This document shows positions 1-6,143 of a DNA stretch of 8,507 nucleotides, in pieces. The notes under the pieces are model-generated. The model ran no database searches. It worked only from the letters and a program-made list of their open reading frames with translations, and had not been told where the DNA came from. Positions within the stretch are counted from its first letter, which is position 1. Each line of letters opens with the position of its first letter. A program made the translations under genes and the position numbers. Source of the stretch: CAG-488 sp963625295 (GTDB taxonomy: Bacteria; Bacillota; Clostridia; Oscillospirales; Acutalibacteraceae); contig CAVFTC010000080.1 in NCBI GenBank assembly GCA_963625295.1, positions 1 through 8,507 on the forward strand, in the 5' to 3' direction.

Positions 1-22
1 CATGACGGAAACAGATTCAAGC

Positions 23-58
23 AAGGCGTGCGCCTCAATTTGTGCGGTGTTGCCTTAA
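23..58. repeat. Interspersed palindromic repeat, copy 1 (degenerate left arm)
   Basis: The right arm TGTGCGGTGTTGCCTTAA (41-58) matches the arms of the other copies in this window. The left side begins AAGGC but is scrambled after that, and the CAATT centre is kept. It is recognised only by comparison with the copies at 132-171 and 508-547. Confidence 0.55.
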
Positions 59-131
59 ATACTGCGTTAGAATTTACGGAAAAGCAAAAGAAACCGTTCA
101 CGATGCATCTAATATCCGGAGTCTATCGTCT

Positions 132-171
132 AAGGCAACACTGCACAATTGAGATATGCGGTATTGCCCTA
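132..171. repeat. Interspersed palindromic repeat, copy 2
   Basis: The left arm AAGGCAACACTGCA and right arm TGCGGTATTGCCCT form an imperfect hairpin around an AATTGAGA-type centre. The element is flanked by GTCTATC at 121-127 and again at 174-180. This 7-bp direct repeat could be a target-site duplication or chance. Confidence 0.75.
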
Positions 172-187
172 AAGTCTATCATCGTAG

Positions 188-209
188 GGCATGATGCCCA
201 CATCATGCC
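188..209. repeat. Perfect 9-bp inverted repeat (hairpin or operator)
   Basis: GGCATGATG (188-196) and CATCATGCC (201-209) are exact inverted copies around a CCCA loop. A second palindrome, GGGCAT-G-ATGCCC (187-199), overlaps the left arm. No T-run follows on the + strand, so it is not a standard intrinsic terminator for + transcripts. It could be an RNA hairpin at the end of an upstream transcript, or a protein-binding palindrome. Function unknown. Confidence 0.5.
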
Positions 210-322
210 GCCAATATAGATAATGTTTCAGAAAAATTGTAGCGTAAAAATTTACAGTAAGGTAATAACATTGCGCTTTAATTAACCGTGAGTAACATTT
301 TTTAAAAATACTAAAAAAACTA

Positions 323-351
323 TTGACAAAGGGATAAAATAGGACTATAAT
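323..351 (+). promoter_or_regulatory. Sigma-A promoter of the initiator tRNA gene
   Basis: A perfect -35 box TTGACA (323-328) and a perfect -10 box TATAAT (346-351) are separated by the optimal 17 bp. The tRNA begins 37 bases after the -10 box, so a leader of about 30 bases would have to be removed by RNase P. Full consensus boxes are typical of stable-RNA genes. Confidence 0.9.
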
Positions 352-388
352 AATTAAGCGCCTTGAGAAACAGGCAAAAACAAAATAT

Positions 389-464
<76 letters not shown>

Positions 465-467
465 CCG

Positions 468-495
468 GAGCAGGTCAATCGACTTGCTCTTTTTT
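468..495 (+). terminator. Intrinsic terminator of the tRNA-fMet gene
   Basis: GAGCAGGTC (468-476) pairs with GACTTGCTC (481-489) through nine pairs including one G-U, with an AATC loop, followed directly by six T residues (490-495). It starts four bases after the tRNA CCA end and completes a one-gene transcription unit. Confidence 0.88.
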
Positions 496-507
496 GTTTT
501 GTAAAAT

Positions 508-547
508 AAGGCAATACCTCACAAATCAGAATGTGCGGTATTGCCTT
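508..547. repeat. Interspersed palindromic repeat, copy 3 (best conserved)
   Basis: The left arm AAGGCAATACCTCACA (508-523) and right arm TGTGCGGTATTGCCTT (532-547) are inverted copies with one mismatch in 16, around an 8-base centre. The copy overlaps the 3' end of the TetR-family gene. On the minus strand the hairpin is followed by TTATTTTAC, so it may also act as a weak terminator for that gene. Confidence 0.85.
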
Positions 548-1211
548 GATTTTTTTGAGAATCGAAGCTGGTGCTGCCGTCCCTGTCTTTTTCGGATTTA
601 TCACTCAGCAATGCCGATATAGGCTGAAAAACCATATGATAAACAGTGGTCACGCTGACATCGTCGTTCTTATAGATACCGTTTAGAATATTGACCGCAC
701 CCGTAACCGTTCCGTTAATAAGATTTTCTACAAGAATCTGCACATTACATTTACTTGAAAGAGAAAACTGCTTATTCACTTCCTGCACAAAATTATTGAA
801 TTCCTTGAAAACTTTATAATGCCGTTTTGAAACTTCTGTTGTATAATAGACAGAGTTACGGAAGCTTCGATAATAAATTGTCCTGTTAGCGTCCGCCATG
901 AGATAATTCCAATAAGATATCCACAAAATCCAGCAGAGCTTATCAAAGCTTTCTGCGTCCAAAGTCCTAAAAGACATTTTCTTGAGTATTTTTGCCATCA
1001 TTGCAGAAATCTCTGTTTCTATATCCATAAAGCAGGAGGTCAACAAGTCCTCTTTATTCTTATAATGTTCATATACCGTCGGTGCGCTGATACCGGTTTG
1101 CTTTGTCAGCTTCGGGTAACTGAAATTTGCCATTCCGCCGGTTGCTACAATATGCTGCGTACCTTTAATTATAAGCGGCTTAAGCTGCTCCGGAGTTCTG
1201 TGTGCTGCCAT
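519..1211 (-). CDS. TetR/AcrR-family transcriptional regulator
   Basis: The 230-residue protein starts at an ATG preceded by AGAGGGGG at good spacing. Residues about 10-56 form a TetR-type DNA-binding domain. The helix-turn-helix region lies at about 33-54, with the family-typical end TVYEHYKNKEDLL (45-57). The remaining all-helical part (about 60-205) would be the ligand-binding and dimerisation domain, which is poorly conserved in this family, so the inducer cannot be named. Known family role: a dimeric repressor released from its operator by a small molecule. It is divergent from the XRE-family gene across a gap with a phased operator-like array, so either or both regulators may act there. 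The tail after about residue 205 is polar and low-complexity. Residues 222-230 and the stop codon are encoded by palindromic repeat copy 3, so the original C-terminus was probably replaced. No adjacent efflux or enzyme gene shows its target. Confidence 0.85.
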   Translation of the reverse strand: MAAHRTPEQLKPLIIKGTQHIVATGGMANFSYPKLTKQTGISAPTVYEHYKNKEDLLTSCFMDIETEISAMMAKILKKMSFRTLDAESFDKLCWILWISYWNYLMADANRTIYYRSFRNSVYYTTEVSKRHYKVFKEFNNFVQEVNKQFSLSSKCNVQILVENLINGTVTGAVNILNGIYKNDDVSVTTVYHMVFQPISALLSDKSEKDRDGSTSFDSQKNQGNTAHSDL

Positions 1212-1241
1212 TTATATGCCCCCTCTGTTTTTCATGACACT

Positions 1242-1275
1242 AAGGTAACACAGCACTAATTGATATGCGCACCTT
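1242..1275. repeat. Interspersed palindromic repeat, copy 4 (shortened right arm)
   Basis: AAGGTAACACAGCAC, then TAATTGATATGCGC and ACCTT, aligns well with copy 2 at 132-171. The GTATTG part of the right arm is missing. AAGGT (1242-1246) and ACCTT (1271-1275) still form the ends of an inverted repeat. The copy lies in the 5' region of the TetR-family gene. Confidence 0.6.
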
Positions 1276-1293
1276 GTTTTTTCCATAATCAAC

Positions 1294-1376
1294 CTCAAAA
1301 TTGCATATATATCATGTTTGTATCTCATATATTGCTTATTTATCAAGCATTATACCTCATATATGCATATTTATCA
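1294..1376. promoter_or_regulatory. Array of three phased operator-like sites
   Basis: Three near-identical 13-mers lie at 1302-1314 (TGCATATATATCA), 1333-1345 (TGCTTATTTATCA) and 1364-1376 (TGCATATTTATCA). Each starts exactly 31 bp after the previous one, which is close to three helical turns, so they face the same side of the DNA. Each is preceded by a related CTCA(A/T)-rich stretch at 1294, 1324 and 1356. The last unit ends 12 bases before a TATAAT box serving the XRE-family gene. The second and third units also form small inverted repeats (TGCTT/AAGCA at 1333-1349, TATGCA/TGCATA at 1362-1384). The placement between two divergent regulator genes suggests autoregulation. The binding protein is unknown. 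Confidence 0.65.
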
Positions 1377-1388
1377 AGTGCATAAGGA

Positions 1389-1394
1389 TATAAT
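1389..1394 (+). promoter_or_regulatory. Probable -10 box for the XRE-family gene
   Basis: TATAAT lies 32 bases before the ATG. No good -35 box is found at 16-18 bp upstream, where the sequence is CATATT or similar. The third repeat of the operator-like array covers that place, so this promoter may be weak or controlled by the protein that binds the array. Confidence 0.55.
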
Positions 1395-1426
1395 TTGATT
1401 ATAGAACAAGTTTTTTGAGGTGTATT

Positions 1427-1795
1427 ATGGAAGAAATATACGATTTTGGAATAATCTTGCAGAAATTACGAAAAAAAAGAGGCATGACTCAAGAGCAATT
1501 GGCTCATTTAATCCATAAGGAAAGCTCAATAATAAGTCGATACGAAAGCGGATTACAAAATCCAACCTTTGAAACCGTCAAGGAATTTGCAGCTATTTTC
1601 AATGTTTCAATGGATTATCTTGCGGGTATAAAGCACAACGGCACAGTCTCCACACACGGTCTTACGGAGGCTCAGCATGATTCCGTTCAGGCTTTGATTG
1701 ACGCTTACCGTGTCAAAAATTCGCAGACGCTCAAGCAAATTTCTCAGGAGCAATTTGCCGTTCTTGGGAAAATCACCGCCGAACTGATAAAATAA
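1427..1795 (+). CDS. Small XRE-family (Cro/CI-type) helix-turn-helix regulator
   Basis: The 122-residue protein is called from the ATG at 1427, which follows GAGGTG at good spacing. A TTG four codons earlier is in frame but overlaps that binding site. Residues about 8-64 form an HTH_3 domain: GMTQEQLA (19-26) is the turn and second helix, SSIISRYESG (33-42) the recognition helix, and the NPTFETVKEFAAIFNVSMDYLAG stretch (45-67) the closing helices. The C-terminal half (about 80-122) is helical and probably used for dimerisation. There is no peptidase or sensor domain, so it is not a LexA- or ImmA-dependent type by itself. Genes like this are common as phage or integrative-element repressors and as stand-alone host regulators. 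No element genes are adjacent, so either reading is open. It is monocistronic, with a terminator starting two bases after the stop. Confidence 0.85.
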   Translation: MEEIYDFGIILQKLRKKRGMTQEQLAHLIHKESSIISRYESGLQNPTFETVKEFAAIFNVSMDYLAGIKHNGTVSTHGLTEAQHDSVQALIDAYRVKNSQTLKQISQEQFAVLGKITAELIK

Positions 1796-1837
1796 AACCG
1801 CCATGCCCGATTTTAGGGTATGACGGTCTTGTTTTTT
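1790..1837. terminator. Bidirectional intrinsic terminator between convergent units
   Basis: ACCGCCATGCCC (1797-1808) pairs with GGGTATGACGGT (1816-1827) along 12 positions, two of them wobble or mismatch depending on the strand, around a GATTTTA loop. On the + strand CTTGTTTTTT follows. On the minus strand the complement of the AAATAAAA run gives TTTTATTT. It can therefore end both the XRE-family transcript and the gltX-glnS operon transcript. Confidence 0.85.
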
Positions 1838-1862
1838 ATTGTACATAATCGTTTTGCCTTCA

Positions 1863-1894
1863 TGCAACACCTTAATTATGCGGTATTGCCTTAA
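1863..1894. repeat. Interspersed palindromic repeat, copy 5
   Basis: The full right arm ATGCGGTATTGCCTTAA (1878-1894) is present. The left arm is reduced to TGCAACACC (1863-1871), and a TTAATT-type centre is kept. The copy lies just beyond the stop codon of the membrane protein gene, between it and the bidirectional terminator. Confidence 0.7.
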
Positions 1895-1899
1895 GCAAT

Positions 1900-2583
1900 T
1901 CAATGTTTTTTCTTGACATCCTTTTTCTCGGGGAGGGTCACAACATATGCAAGCTCCCACAGGGCGATGCCGATGAAGAAAATCATGCTCAGCGTAACTG
2001 CATTGCCGAGCGTAAACGAATCGACGGAAATTGCGCCCTTGAGAAAAGAAGTTCCGATAGAGCCGAGCAGGTTGTCGTTCTTGCCGATCAAGGCATTTGA
2101 GAGAAGCTCGCCGATATCAATCGATCCGCTCATATACGGTGCGGAGAACCTGATAAAGCTTCTGAGTGCCGCAAAGCAGCAAATCGCTCCGCCTGCGCTC
2201 AGTGCCGTGATTGTTTTGTAGGCATTCGTGAAAAGCGCACAGCCGACAATAACAATTGCAATAAGCATCGCAATAACTATCAGCACACCCGATGCGATCA
2301 CCCAGTTCTTGCCCGAAAGAAGCTCCGACGGAACCTTTGAAAGGTCAAAGCTCATTCCGGCGAAGGAAAAGCTGCCCTCGCTCAGATACTTAAAAATCTC
2401 CTTGACGGAGAATGTAATCTCCATTGCGCTGCTTGCTGTTTCCTCGGCGAGCTTTGAGAGAATCGTATAAAGCGACGAATCCTCGGAAATCGAAACGACC
2501 GCTCTGACAAGGTTCAGAAAATACATTATCGGAAAAATCGCAAGTGTTGCCAGGCAAACCACGATCCTGTTGAATATTTTCAT
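1900..2583 (-). CDS. Membrane protein of unknown function, cotranscribed with glnS
   Basis: I do not recognise a family. The 227-residue protein is called from the ATG at 2583, because AAAGGAGC lies eight bases upstream. An in-frame ATG at 2610 would place that binding site inside the gene and overlap the glnS end. Four hydrophobic segments are visible, at about residues 6-31, 94-117, 123-145 and 192-215. A moderately polar stretch (32-93) separates the first two. The C-terminus is strongly basic and polar (EKKDVKKKH), which is likely cytoplasmic by the positive-inside rule. There are no catalytic motifs, cysteine clusters or ATP-binding signatures. It is the last gene of the gltX-glnS operon: its start is 14 bases after the glnS stop and its binding site overlaps that stop codon, so translation is probably coupled. 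A link to tRNA charging or glutamine metabolism is only suggested by position. It may simply ride on a strong housekeeping promoter. Confidence 0.75.
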   Translation of the reverse strand: MKIFNRIVVCLATLAIFPIMYFLNLVRAVVSISEDSSLYTILSKLAEETASSAMEITFSVKEIFKYLSEGSFSFAGMSFDLSKVPSELLSGKNWVIASGVLIVIAMLIAIVIVGCALFTNAYKTITALSAGGAICCFAALRSFIRFSAPYMSGSIDIGELLSNALIGKNDNLLGSIGTSFLKGAISVDSFTLGNAVTLSMIFFIGIALWELAYVVTLPEKKDVKKKH

Positions 2584-2597
2584 CGTTTTCAGCTCCT

Positions 2598-4250
2598 TTA
2601 TTTGCCCCACGATGAGTTAAGGGCAACGGTACGGTTGAACACGAGCTTATCCTCCGTGCTGTCCTTATCAACGCAGAAATATCCGTTTCTCATGAACTGG
2701 AATGTGTCGCCGGGCTTTGCGTTTTCAAATCCGCCCTCAAGCAGACAGTTGTCAATAACCTCAAGCGAATTCGGGTTGAGATCGTCAATATATTCGCCGT
2801 TCTTGCCCGGCTCCTCGGCGCTGAAAAGTCTGTCATAAAGGCGAACCTCGCACTGCTTGCAGTCATTGGCATTGACCCAATGGATAGTGCCCTTGACCTT
2901 GCGTCCGTCGGGAGAATTTCCGCCGCGGCTTTCCGGGTCATAGGTGCAATGCAAGCAGGTTATGTTGCCGTCATCGTCCGTATCATAGCTGTTGCATTTA
3001 ACAAAATATGCACTCTTGAAACGAACCTCGTTTCCGGGGAAAAGTCTGAAATATTTCTTGACAGGTTCAGCCATAAAGTCGTCCTGCTCAACATAAAGCT
3101 CACGGGAGAATGTGACCTTTCTTGTGCCGAACTCGGGGTGCTCAGGGTGAAGCTCAACATCAAACTCCTCACTCTGTCCCTCCGGATAGTTGTCAATAAC
3201 GACCTTGAGCGGACGGAGAACCGCCATTGCACGGGGAGCTTTAGCGTTGAGGTCATCTCTTACACACGCCTCAAGCAAGCCGTAGTCAACCATACTGTCG
3301 GCCTTGGAAACGCCGACTCTGTCAATAAAATCTCTGACCGCCGCTGCGCTGTAGCCTCGTCTTCTCATGCCGCAGAGGGTGATCATTCTCGGGTCGTCCC
3401 AGCCGGAAACAATCCCCTTGTTTACCATTTCGAGCAGCTTTCTCTTGCTTGTTACGCAATAGTTGATGTTAAGACGGGCAAATTCAATCTGTCTCGGCGG
3501 CTCGTCAAAGCCGATCTGCTCAACGACCCAGTTGTAAAGCGGTCTGTGGTTCTCAAACTCAAGCGAGCAGAGCGAGAAGGTCACTCCCTCCTTGGCGTCC
3601 GAAAGCGGATGAGCAAAATCATACATCGGGTAAACGCACCACTTGTCACCTGTCTGATGATGCGAAACATGAGAAATTCTGTATATAACAGGGTCACGCA
3701 TATTGAGGTTCGGAGATGACATATCAATCTTGGCTCTGAGAACCTTTTCACCGTTGCCGAATTCGCCGTCCGTCATGCGCTTGAAGAGGTCGAGATTTTC
3801 TTCAACACTTCTGCTGCGATAGGGGCTTTCCTTGCCCGGCTCAGTGAGCGTGCCTCTGTACTCTCTTATCTCGTCTGCGCTGAGGTCGTCAACATATGCC
3901 TTGCCGTCCTTGATGAGCTTGATCGCACATTCGTAAACAAAGTCAAAATAGCTCGAAGCGAAGAGCACATTTTCCCAATGGAAGCCGAGCCATTTGATAT
4001 CCTCCTTGATTGCGTCGATATATTCGACATCCTCACGGGAGGGATTTGTGTCGTCAAAACGAAGATTGCATATTCCGTTGTATTTTTCCGCAGTGCTGAA
4101 GTCTATGCAAAGTGCCTTTGCGTGACCGATATGCAAATAACCGTTCGGCTCGGGCGGAAATCTTGTCTGGACACGGGTCTTTACTCCGCTTGCCAGATCC
4201 TCGTCGATAAAATCATGTATAAAATTAGATGAAATCTTCTTTTCTTCCAT
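2598..4250 (-). CDS. glnS: Glutaminyl-tRNA synthetase (GlnRS)
   Basis: This 550-residue cytoplasmic enzyme charges tRNA-Gln with glutamine using ATP. It is a class I synthetase: PPEPNGYLHIGHAK (32-45) carries the HIGH motif at 40-43, and VTSKRK (266-271) is the KMSKS-type loop. RFDDTNP (64-70) and the acceptor-binding insertion follow the GlnRS pattern rather than GluRS. Residues about 340-545 are the two anticodon-binding beta-barrels, with the family signature VKGTIHWVNA (452-461). Length agrees with the bacterial enzyme (about 550). The start is the ATG at 4250, which GGAGG precedes by five bases. The TTG at 4262 is in frame but would include the binding site. It lies 12 bases after gltX and 14 before the membrane protein gene. 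Most Firmicutes lack GlnRS and use Glu-tRNA-Gln amidation by GatCAB, so an ancestor probably acquired the gene by transfer. That is known of the family in general, not shown here. Confidence 0.97.
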   Translation of the reverse strand: MEEKKISSNFIHDFIDEDLASGVKTRVQTRFPPEPNGYLHIGHAKALCIDFSTAEKYNGICNLRFDDTNPSREDVEYIDAIKEDIKWLGFHWENVLFASSYFDFVYECAIKLIKDGKAYVDDLSADEIREYRGTLTEPGKESPYRSRSVEENLDLFKRMTDGEFGNGEKVLRAKIDMSSPNLNMRDPVIYRISHVSHHQTGDKWCVYPMYDFAHPLSDAKEGVTFSLCSLEFENHRPLYNWVVEQIGFDEPPRQIEFARLNINYCVTSKRKLLEMVNKGIVSGWDDPRMITLCGMRRRGYSAAAVRDFIDRVGVSKADSMVDYGLLEACVRDDLNAKAPRAMAVLRPLKVVIDNYPEGQSEEFDVELHPEHPEFGTRKVTFSRELYVEQDDFMAEPVKKYFRLFPGNEVRFKSAYFVKCNSYDTDDDGNITCLHCTYDPESRGGNSPDGRKVKGTIHWVNANDCKQCEVRLYDRLFSAEEPGKNGEYIDDLNPNSLEVIDNCLLEGGFENAKPGDTFQFMRNGYFCVDKDSTEDKLVFNRTVALNSSWGK

Positions 4251-4262
4251 AATGGCCTCCAA

Positions 4263-5924
4263 TTATTTGTAAGCTGCAACAGCATCAGCAAGTCTCGCTT
4301 TGACCTTGTCCCCACCCAGAAGGGCTATAATGGAATGAAGGTCGGGAGTGTTGCGGCGAGATGTTACGGCAATTCTGATAACCGTTGAAACATCGCCGAC
4401 ATGACCCTTAAATGCGTCGGGATTTTTCTTGTATTCCTTGACATTCGGAGTGTAGCCGAGCGGCTCGCAAAGCTCCTTGATTTTTGCAAACCAAGTGTCC
4501 TTGTCGTCCGATGCGTCAAAAATTTCAATGTATTTTTCGAGAATAGCCACAGCGTCCTGCTTGCTTATATTCTCCGGAAGAGTATAGTCGGGAGTGTAAA
4601 GCTTGTCATAGAAATACGAAACATAGTCCTTTACCTCGTCCCACTTCGCAATATCCTTACGAGGCTTAGCCGTTCCCCTGTCGATTGAGAAAATTCCCTT
4701 TGCAAAATCCGCATTGCCGTCGAGAAGCGCATAAAGCTCGGAATCGTTATCCTTTGCCCATGCCGTTGCCTTGTCATAAACCTCGTCGGCCGTCATGAGG
4801 GAAATAACATTTTTGCTGACATCGTTGAGCTTGTTAAGATCGAACAGTGCTCCGCTGGCACTCATCTTTTTAAGATTGAATGGGAATGCGCTCTGAGGCG
4901 CAGCTTTGTTCGCCTTGCGCCAGTCCTCAAAATTGGAATTCGCAATCGTCAGAAGATATTCAATAACGCTCTCCTTCGGATATCCGCTTTCGGAATAGAA
5001 CGAAACGGAAGCCTCAGGGTCTTTGCGCTTGGAAAGCTTTCTCTTGCCGCCGTTGTCCTCTTTCATGATAGGGGAAATATGGGCATACTTGGGCACCTTA
5101 AAGCCGCAAGCCTTGAAAAGCTGAATATGAAGCGGCACGGAGGATATCCACTCGTCGCCTCTGACAACATGAGTGGTTCTCATGAAATGGTCGTCAACCG
5201 CATGTGCAAAATGATATGTCGGTATTCCGTCCGTCTTGAGGAGCACGACATCCTGTATATTCTCGGGCATTTCGATTTTGCCCTTTATCATATCGTCAAA
5301 CCTTATCCTGTGGTCAGCCTGTCCGGGAGAACGAAGACGCAGAGTATAGGGACAGCCCACCTTGATTTTCTCCTCCTGCTGTTCAAGGGTAAGCGTGCGG
5401 CATTTTGCCCATTCGCCGAAATAGCCCTGAATATCCGTCCCTGCCTTTTCCTGCTCGGCACGGATTTCATTAAGCTCCTCCTCGGAGCAGAAGCAGGGAT
5501 AAGCCATGCCCTGTTGAACGAGCGACTTTGCAATTGCCTGATAAACATCCTTGCGCTTGCTCTGCTGATACGGTCCGTATGCTCCGCTCTCGGATTCAAA
5601 GCCCATTACGCCCTCGTCGGGAGTTACTCCGAAATCGGCAAGACCCTTTATGATTGCGGAAACGCCGTCCTCGATCTCACGCTTCTTGTCCGTATCCTCA
5701 ATTCTGAGGAAAAACACACCGTCATCGGTCGCACGGGTGGTAAGCTTGGATATCATTGCGGCAAAAAGTCCGCCGAGATGAAGAAAGCCTGTCGGGCTGG
5801 GAGCAAATCTCGAAACTCTTGCGCCCTCAGAAAGACCTCTTTCGGGATATATCTTTTCATAATCCTCGGGAGTTTTTGTTATATTCGGAAACAAAAGCTC
5901 GGCGAGTTTTTCGTTATCTGTCAT
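4263..5924 (-). CDS. gltX: Glutamyl-tRNA synthetase (GluRS), long form
   Basis: This 553-residue cytoplasmic enzyme charges tRNA-Glu with glutamate using ATP. Class I motifs are clear: RFAPSPTGFLHLGG (39-52) with the HIGH-type HLGG, LRIEDTD (73-79), RGDEW (255-259) and KLSKR (296-300) as the KMSKS loop. CFC (144-146) and Cys175 match three ligands of the E. coli-type zinc site, but the usual His two residues after the third Cys is Thr177, so the site is probably changed or lost. The protein is longer than the common form of about 480 residues, with an N-terminal extension of about 38 residues before the RFAPSPTG motif and a longer C-terminal part. The start ATG follows AAAGGGGA at seven bases. 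It is first in the operon with glnS. With a GlnRS present it is expected to be discriminating (tRNA-Glu only), but this cannot be read from the sequence. The leader is short and contains no T-box. Confidence 0.96.
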   Translation of the reverse strand: MTDNEKLAELLFPNITKTPEDYEKIYPERGLSEGARVSRFAPSPTGFLHLGGLFAAMISKLTTRATDDGVFFLRIEDTDKKREIEDGVSAIIKGLADFGVTPDEGVMGFESESGAYGPYQQSKRKDVYQAIAKSLVQQGMAYPCFCSEEELNEIRAEQEKAGTDIQGYFGEWAKCRTLTLEQQEEKIKVGCPYTLRLRSPGQADHRIRFDDMIKGKIEMPENIQDVVLLKTDGIPTYHFAHAVDDHFMRTTHVVRGDEWISSVPLHIQLFKACGFKVPKYAHISPIMKEDNGGKRKLSKRKDPEASVSFYSESGYPKESVIEYLLTIANSNFEDWRKANKAAPQSAFPFNLKKMSASGALFDLNKLNDVSKNVISLMTADEVYDKATAWAKDNDSELYALLDGNADFAKGIFSIDRGTAKPRKDIAKWDEVKDYVSYFYDKLYTPDYTLPENISKQDAVAILEKYIEIFDASDDKDTWFAKIKELCEPLGYTPNVKEYKKNPDAFKGHVGDVSTVIRIAVTSRRNTPDLHSIIALLGGDKVKARLADAVAAYK

Positions 5925-5964
5925 TACAAGTTCCCCTTTAAGCAGTTATATAAATACATAATAC

Positions 5965-5993
5965 ATTATCGCAGAAAAATCAAACAGTGTCAA
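5965..5993 (-). promoter_or_regulatory. Sigma-A promoter of the gltX-glnS operon
   Basis: On the minus strand, TTGACA (5993-5988) and GATAAT (5970-5965) are separated by 17 bp. The -10 box ends 40 bases before the gltX ATG, giving a leader of about 30-35 bases. That is far too short for a T-box riboswitch, so no tRNA-sensing leader controls this operon from this promoter. The palindromic repeat copy 6 abuts the -35 box. Confidence 0.85.
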
Positions 5994-6024
5994 GGGCAAC
6001 GCCACACAAATTGCGGTGTATGTC
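5992..6024. repeat. Interspersed palindromic repeat, copy 6 (degenerate)
   Basis: AAGGGCAACGCCACACAAATT, which is the left arm plus centre, followed by TGCGGTGTATGTCT (right arm) resembles the other copies with several changes. It lies between the divergent gltX and ABC-permease promoters and overlaps the edge of the gltX -35 box by two bases. Confidence 0.5.
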
Positions 6025-6076
6025 TATTTTAGGCGTATTTTATGGTGTTTTATTTGTCTGTACAGCCCTTTTCGTA

Positions 6077-6106
6077 TTGACTACCGGTCATGCGATATGA
6101 TATAAT
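6077..6106 (+). promoter_or_regulatory. Sigma-A promoter of the glycan-export operon
   Basis: TTGACT (6077-6082) and a perfect TATAAT (6101-6106) are separated by 18 bp. Transcription should begin near 6113. This excludes the ATG at 6090 as a start for the permease gene, because it lies inside the promoter. Confidence 0.82.
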
Positions 6107-6143
6107 TATCAATGTGCAAATAAACAACGAGAGGGTTTTAGAA

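Larger units (their letters stand above)
1..322. other. Gene-poor region upstream of the initiator tRNA
   Basis: I see no convincing gene here. The + frame beginning at base 1 is open to a stop at 217-219, so it could be the 3' tail of a gene entering from the left. However, most of it runs through two copies of the palindromic repeat, which both read as CG(V/I)AL in that frame, and no family is recognisable. The stretch holds the two repeat copies (about 23-58 and 132-171) and a perfect 9-bp hairpin (188-209). From about 220 it is very AT-rich up to the tRNA promoter, with no further feature that I can see. Confidence 0.5.

Noticed and set aside
28..219. Possible small protein or 3' tail of an upstream gene
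   Set aside because: Most of the frame crosses two palindromic repeats, has no ribosome binding site and matches no family I know. A truncated upstream gene cannot be excluded.
2617..2640. Further repeat copy (AAGGGCAACGGTACGG) near the glnS end
   Set aside because: This is coding sequence for the conserved GlnRS C-terminus and has no matching right arm.
2880..3719. Open frame (279 codons) on the + strand opposite glnS
   Set aside because: It is antisense to conserved GlnRS coding sequence and has no family features or start signals.
5925..5965. T-box riboswitch in front of gltX
   Set aside because: The leader from the identified promoter is only about 30-35 bases and has no specifier hairpin or T-box sequence.
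5079..6032. Long open frame (317 codons) on the + strand opposite gltX
   Set aside because: It lies antisense to a clear GluRS gene, lacks a ribosome binding site and recognisable motifs, and runs through the gltX promoter. It is a shadow of the codon bias of gltX.
5992..6070. Larger transposon-like element bounded by AAGGGC and GCCCTT
   Set aside because: Six-base ends 73 bases apart can easily occur by chance, and nothing between them resembles an element beyond repeat copy 6.
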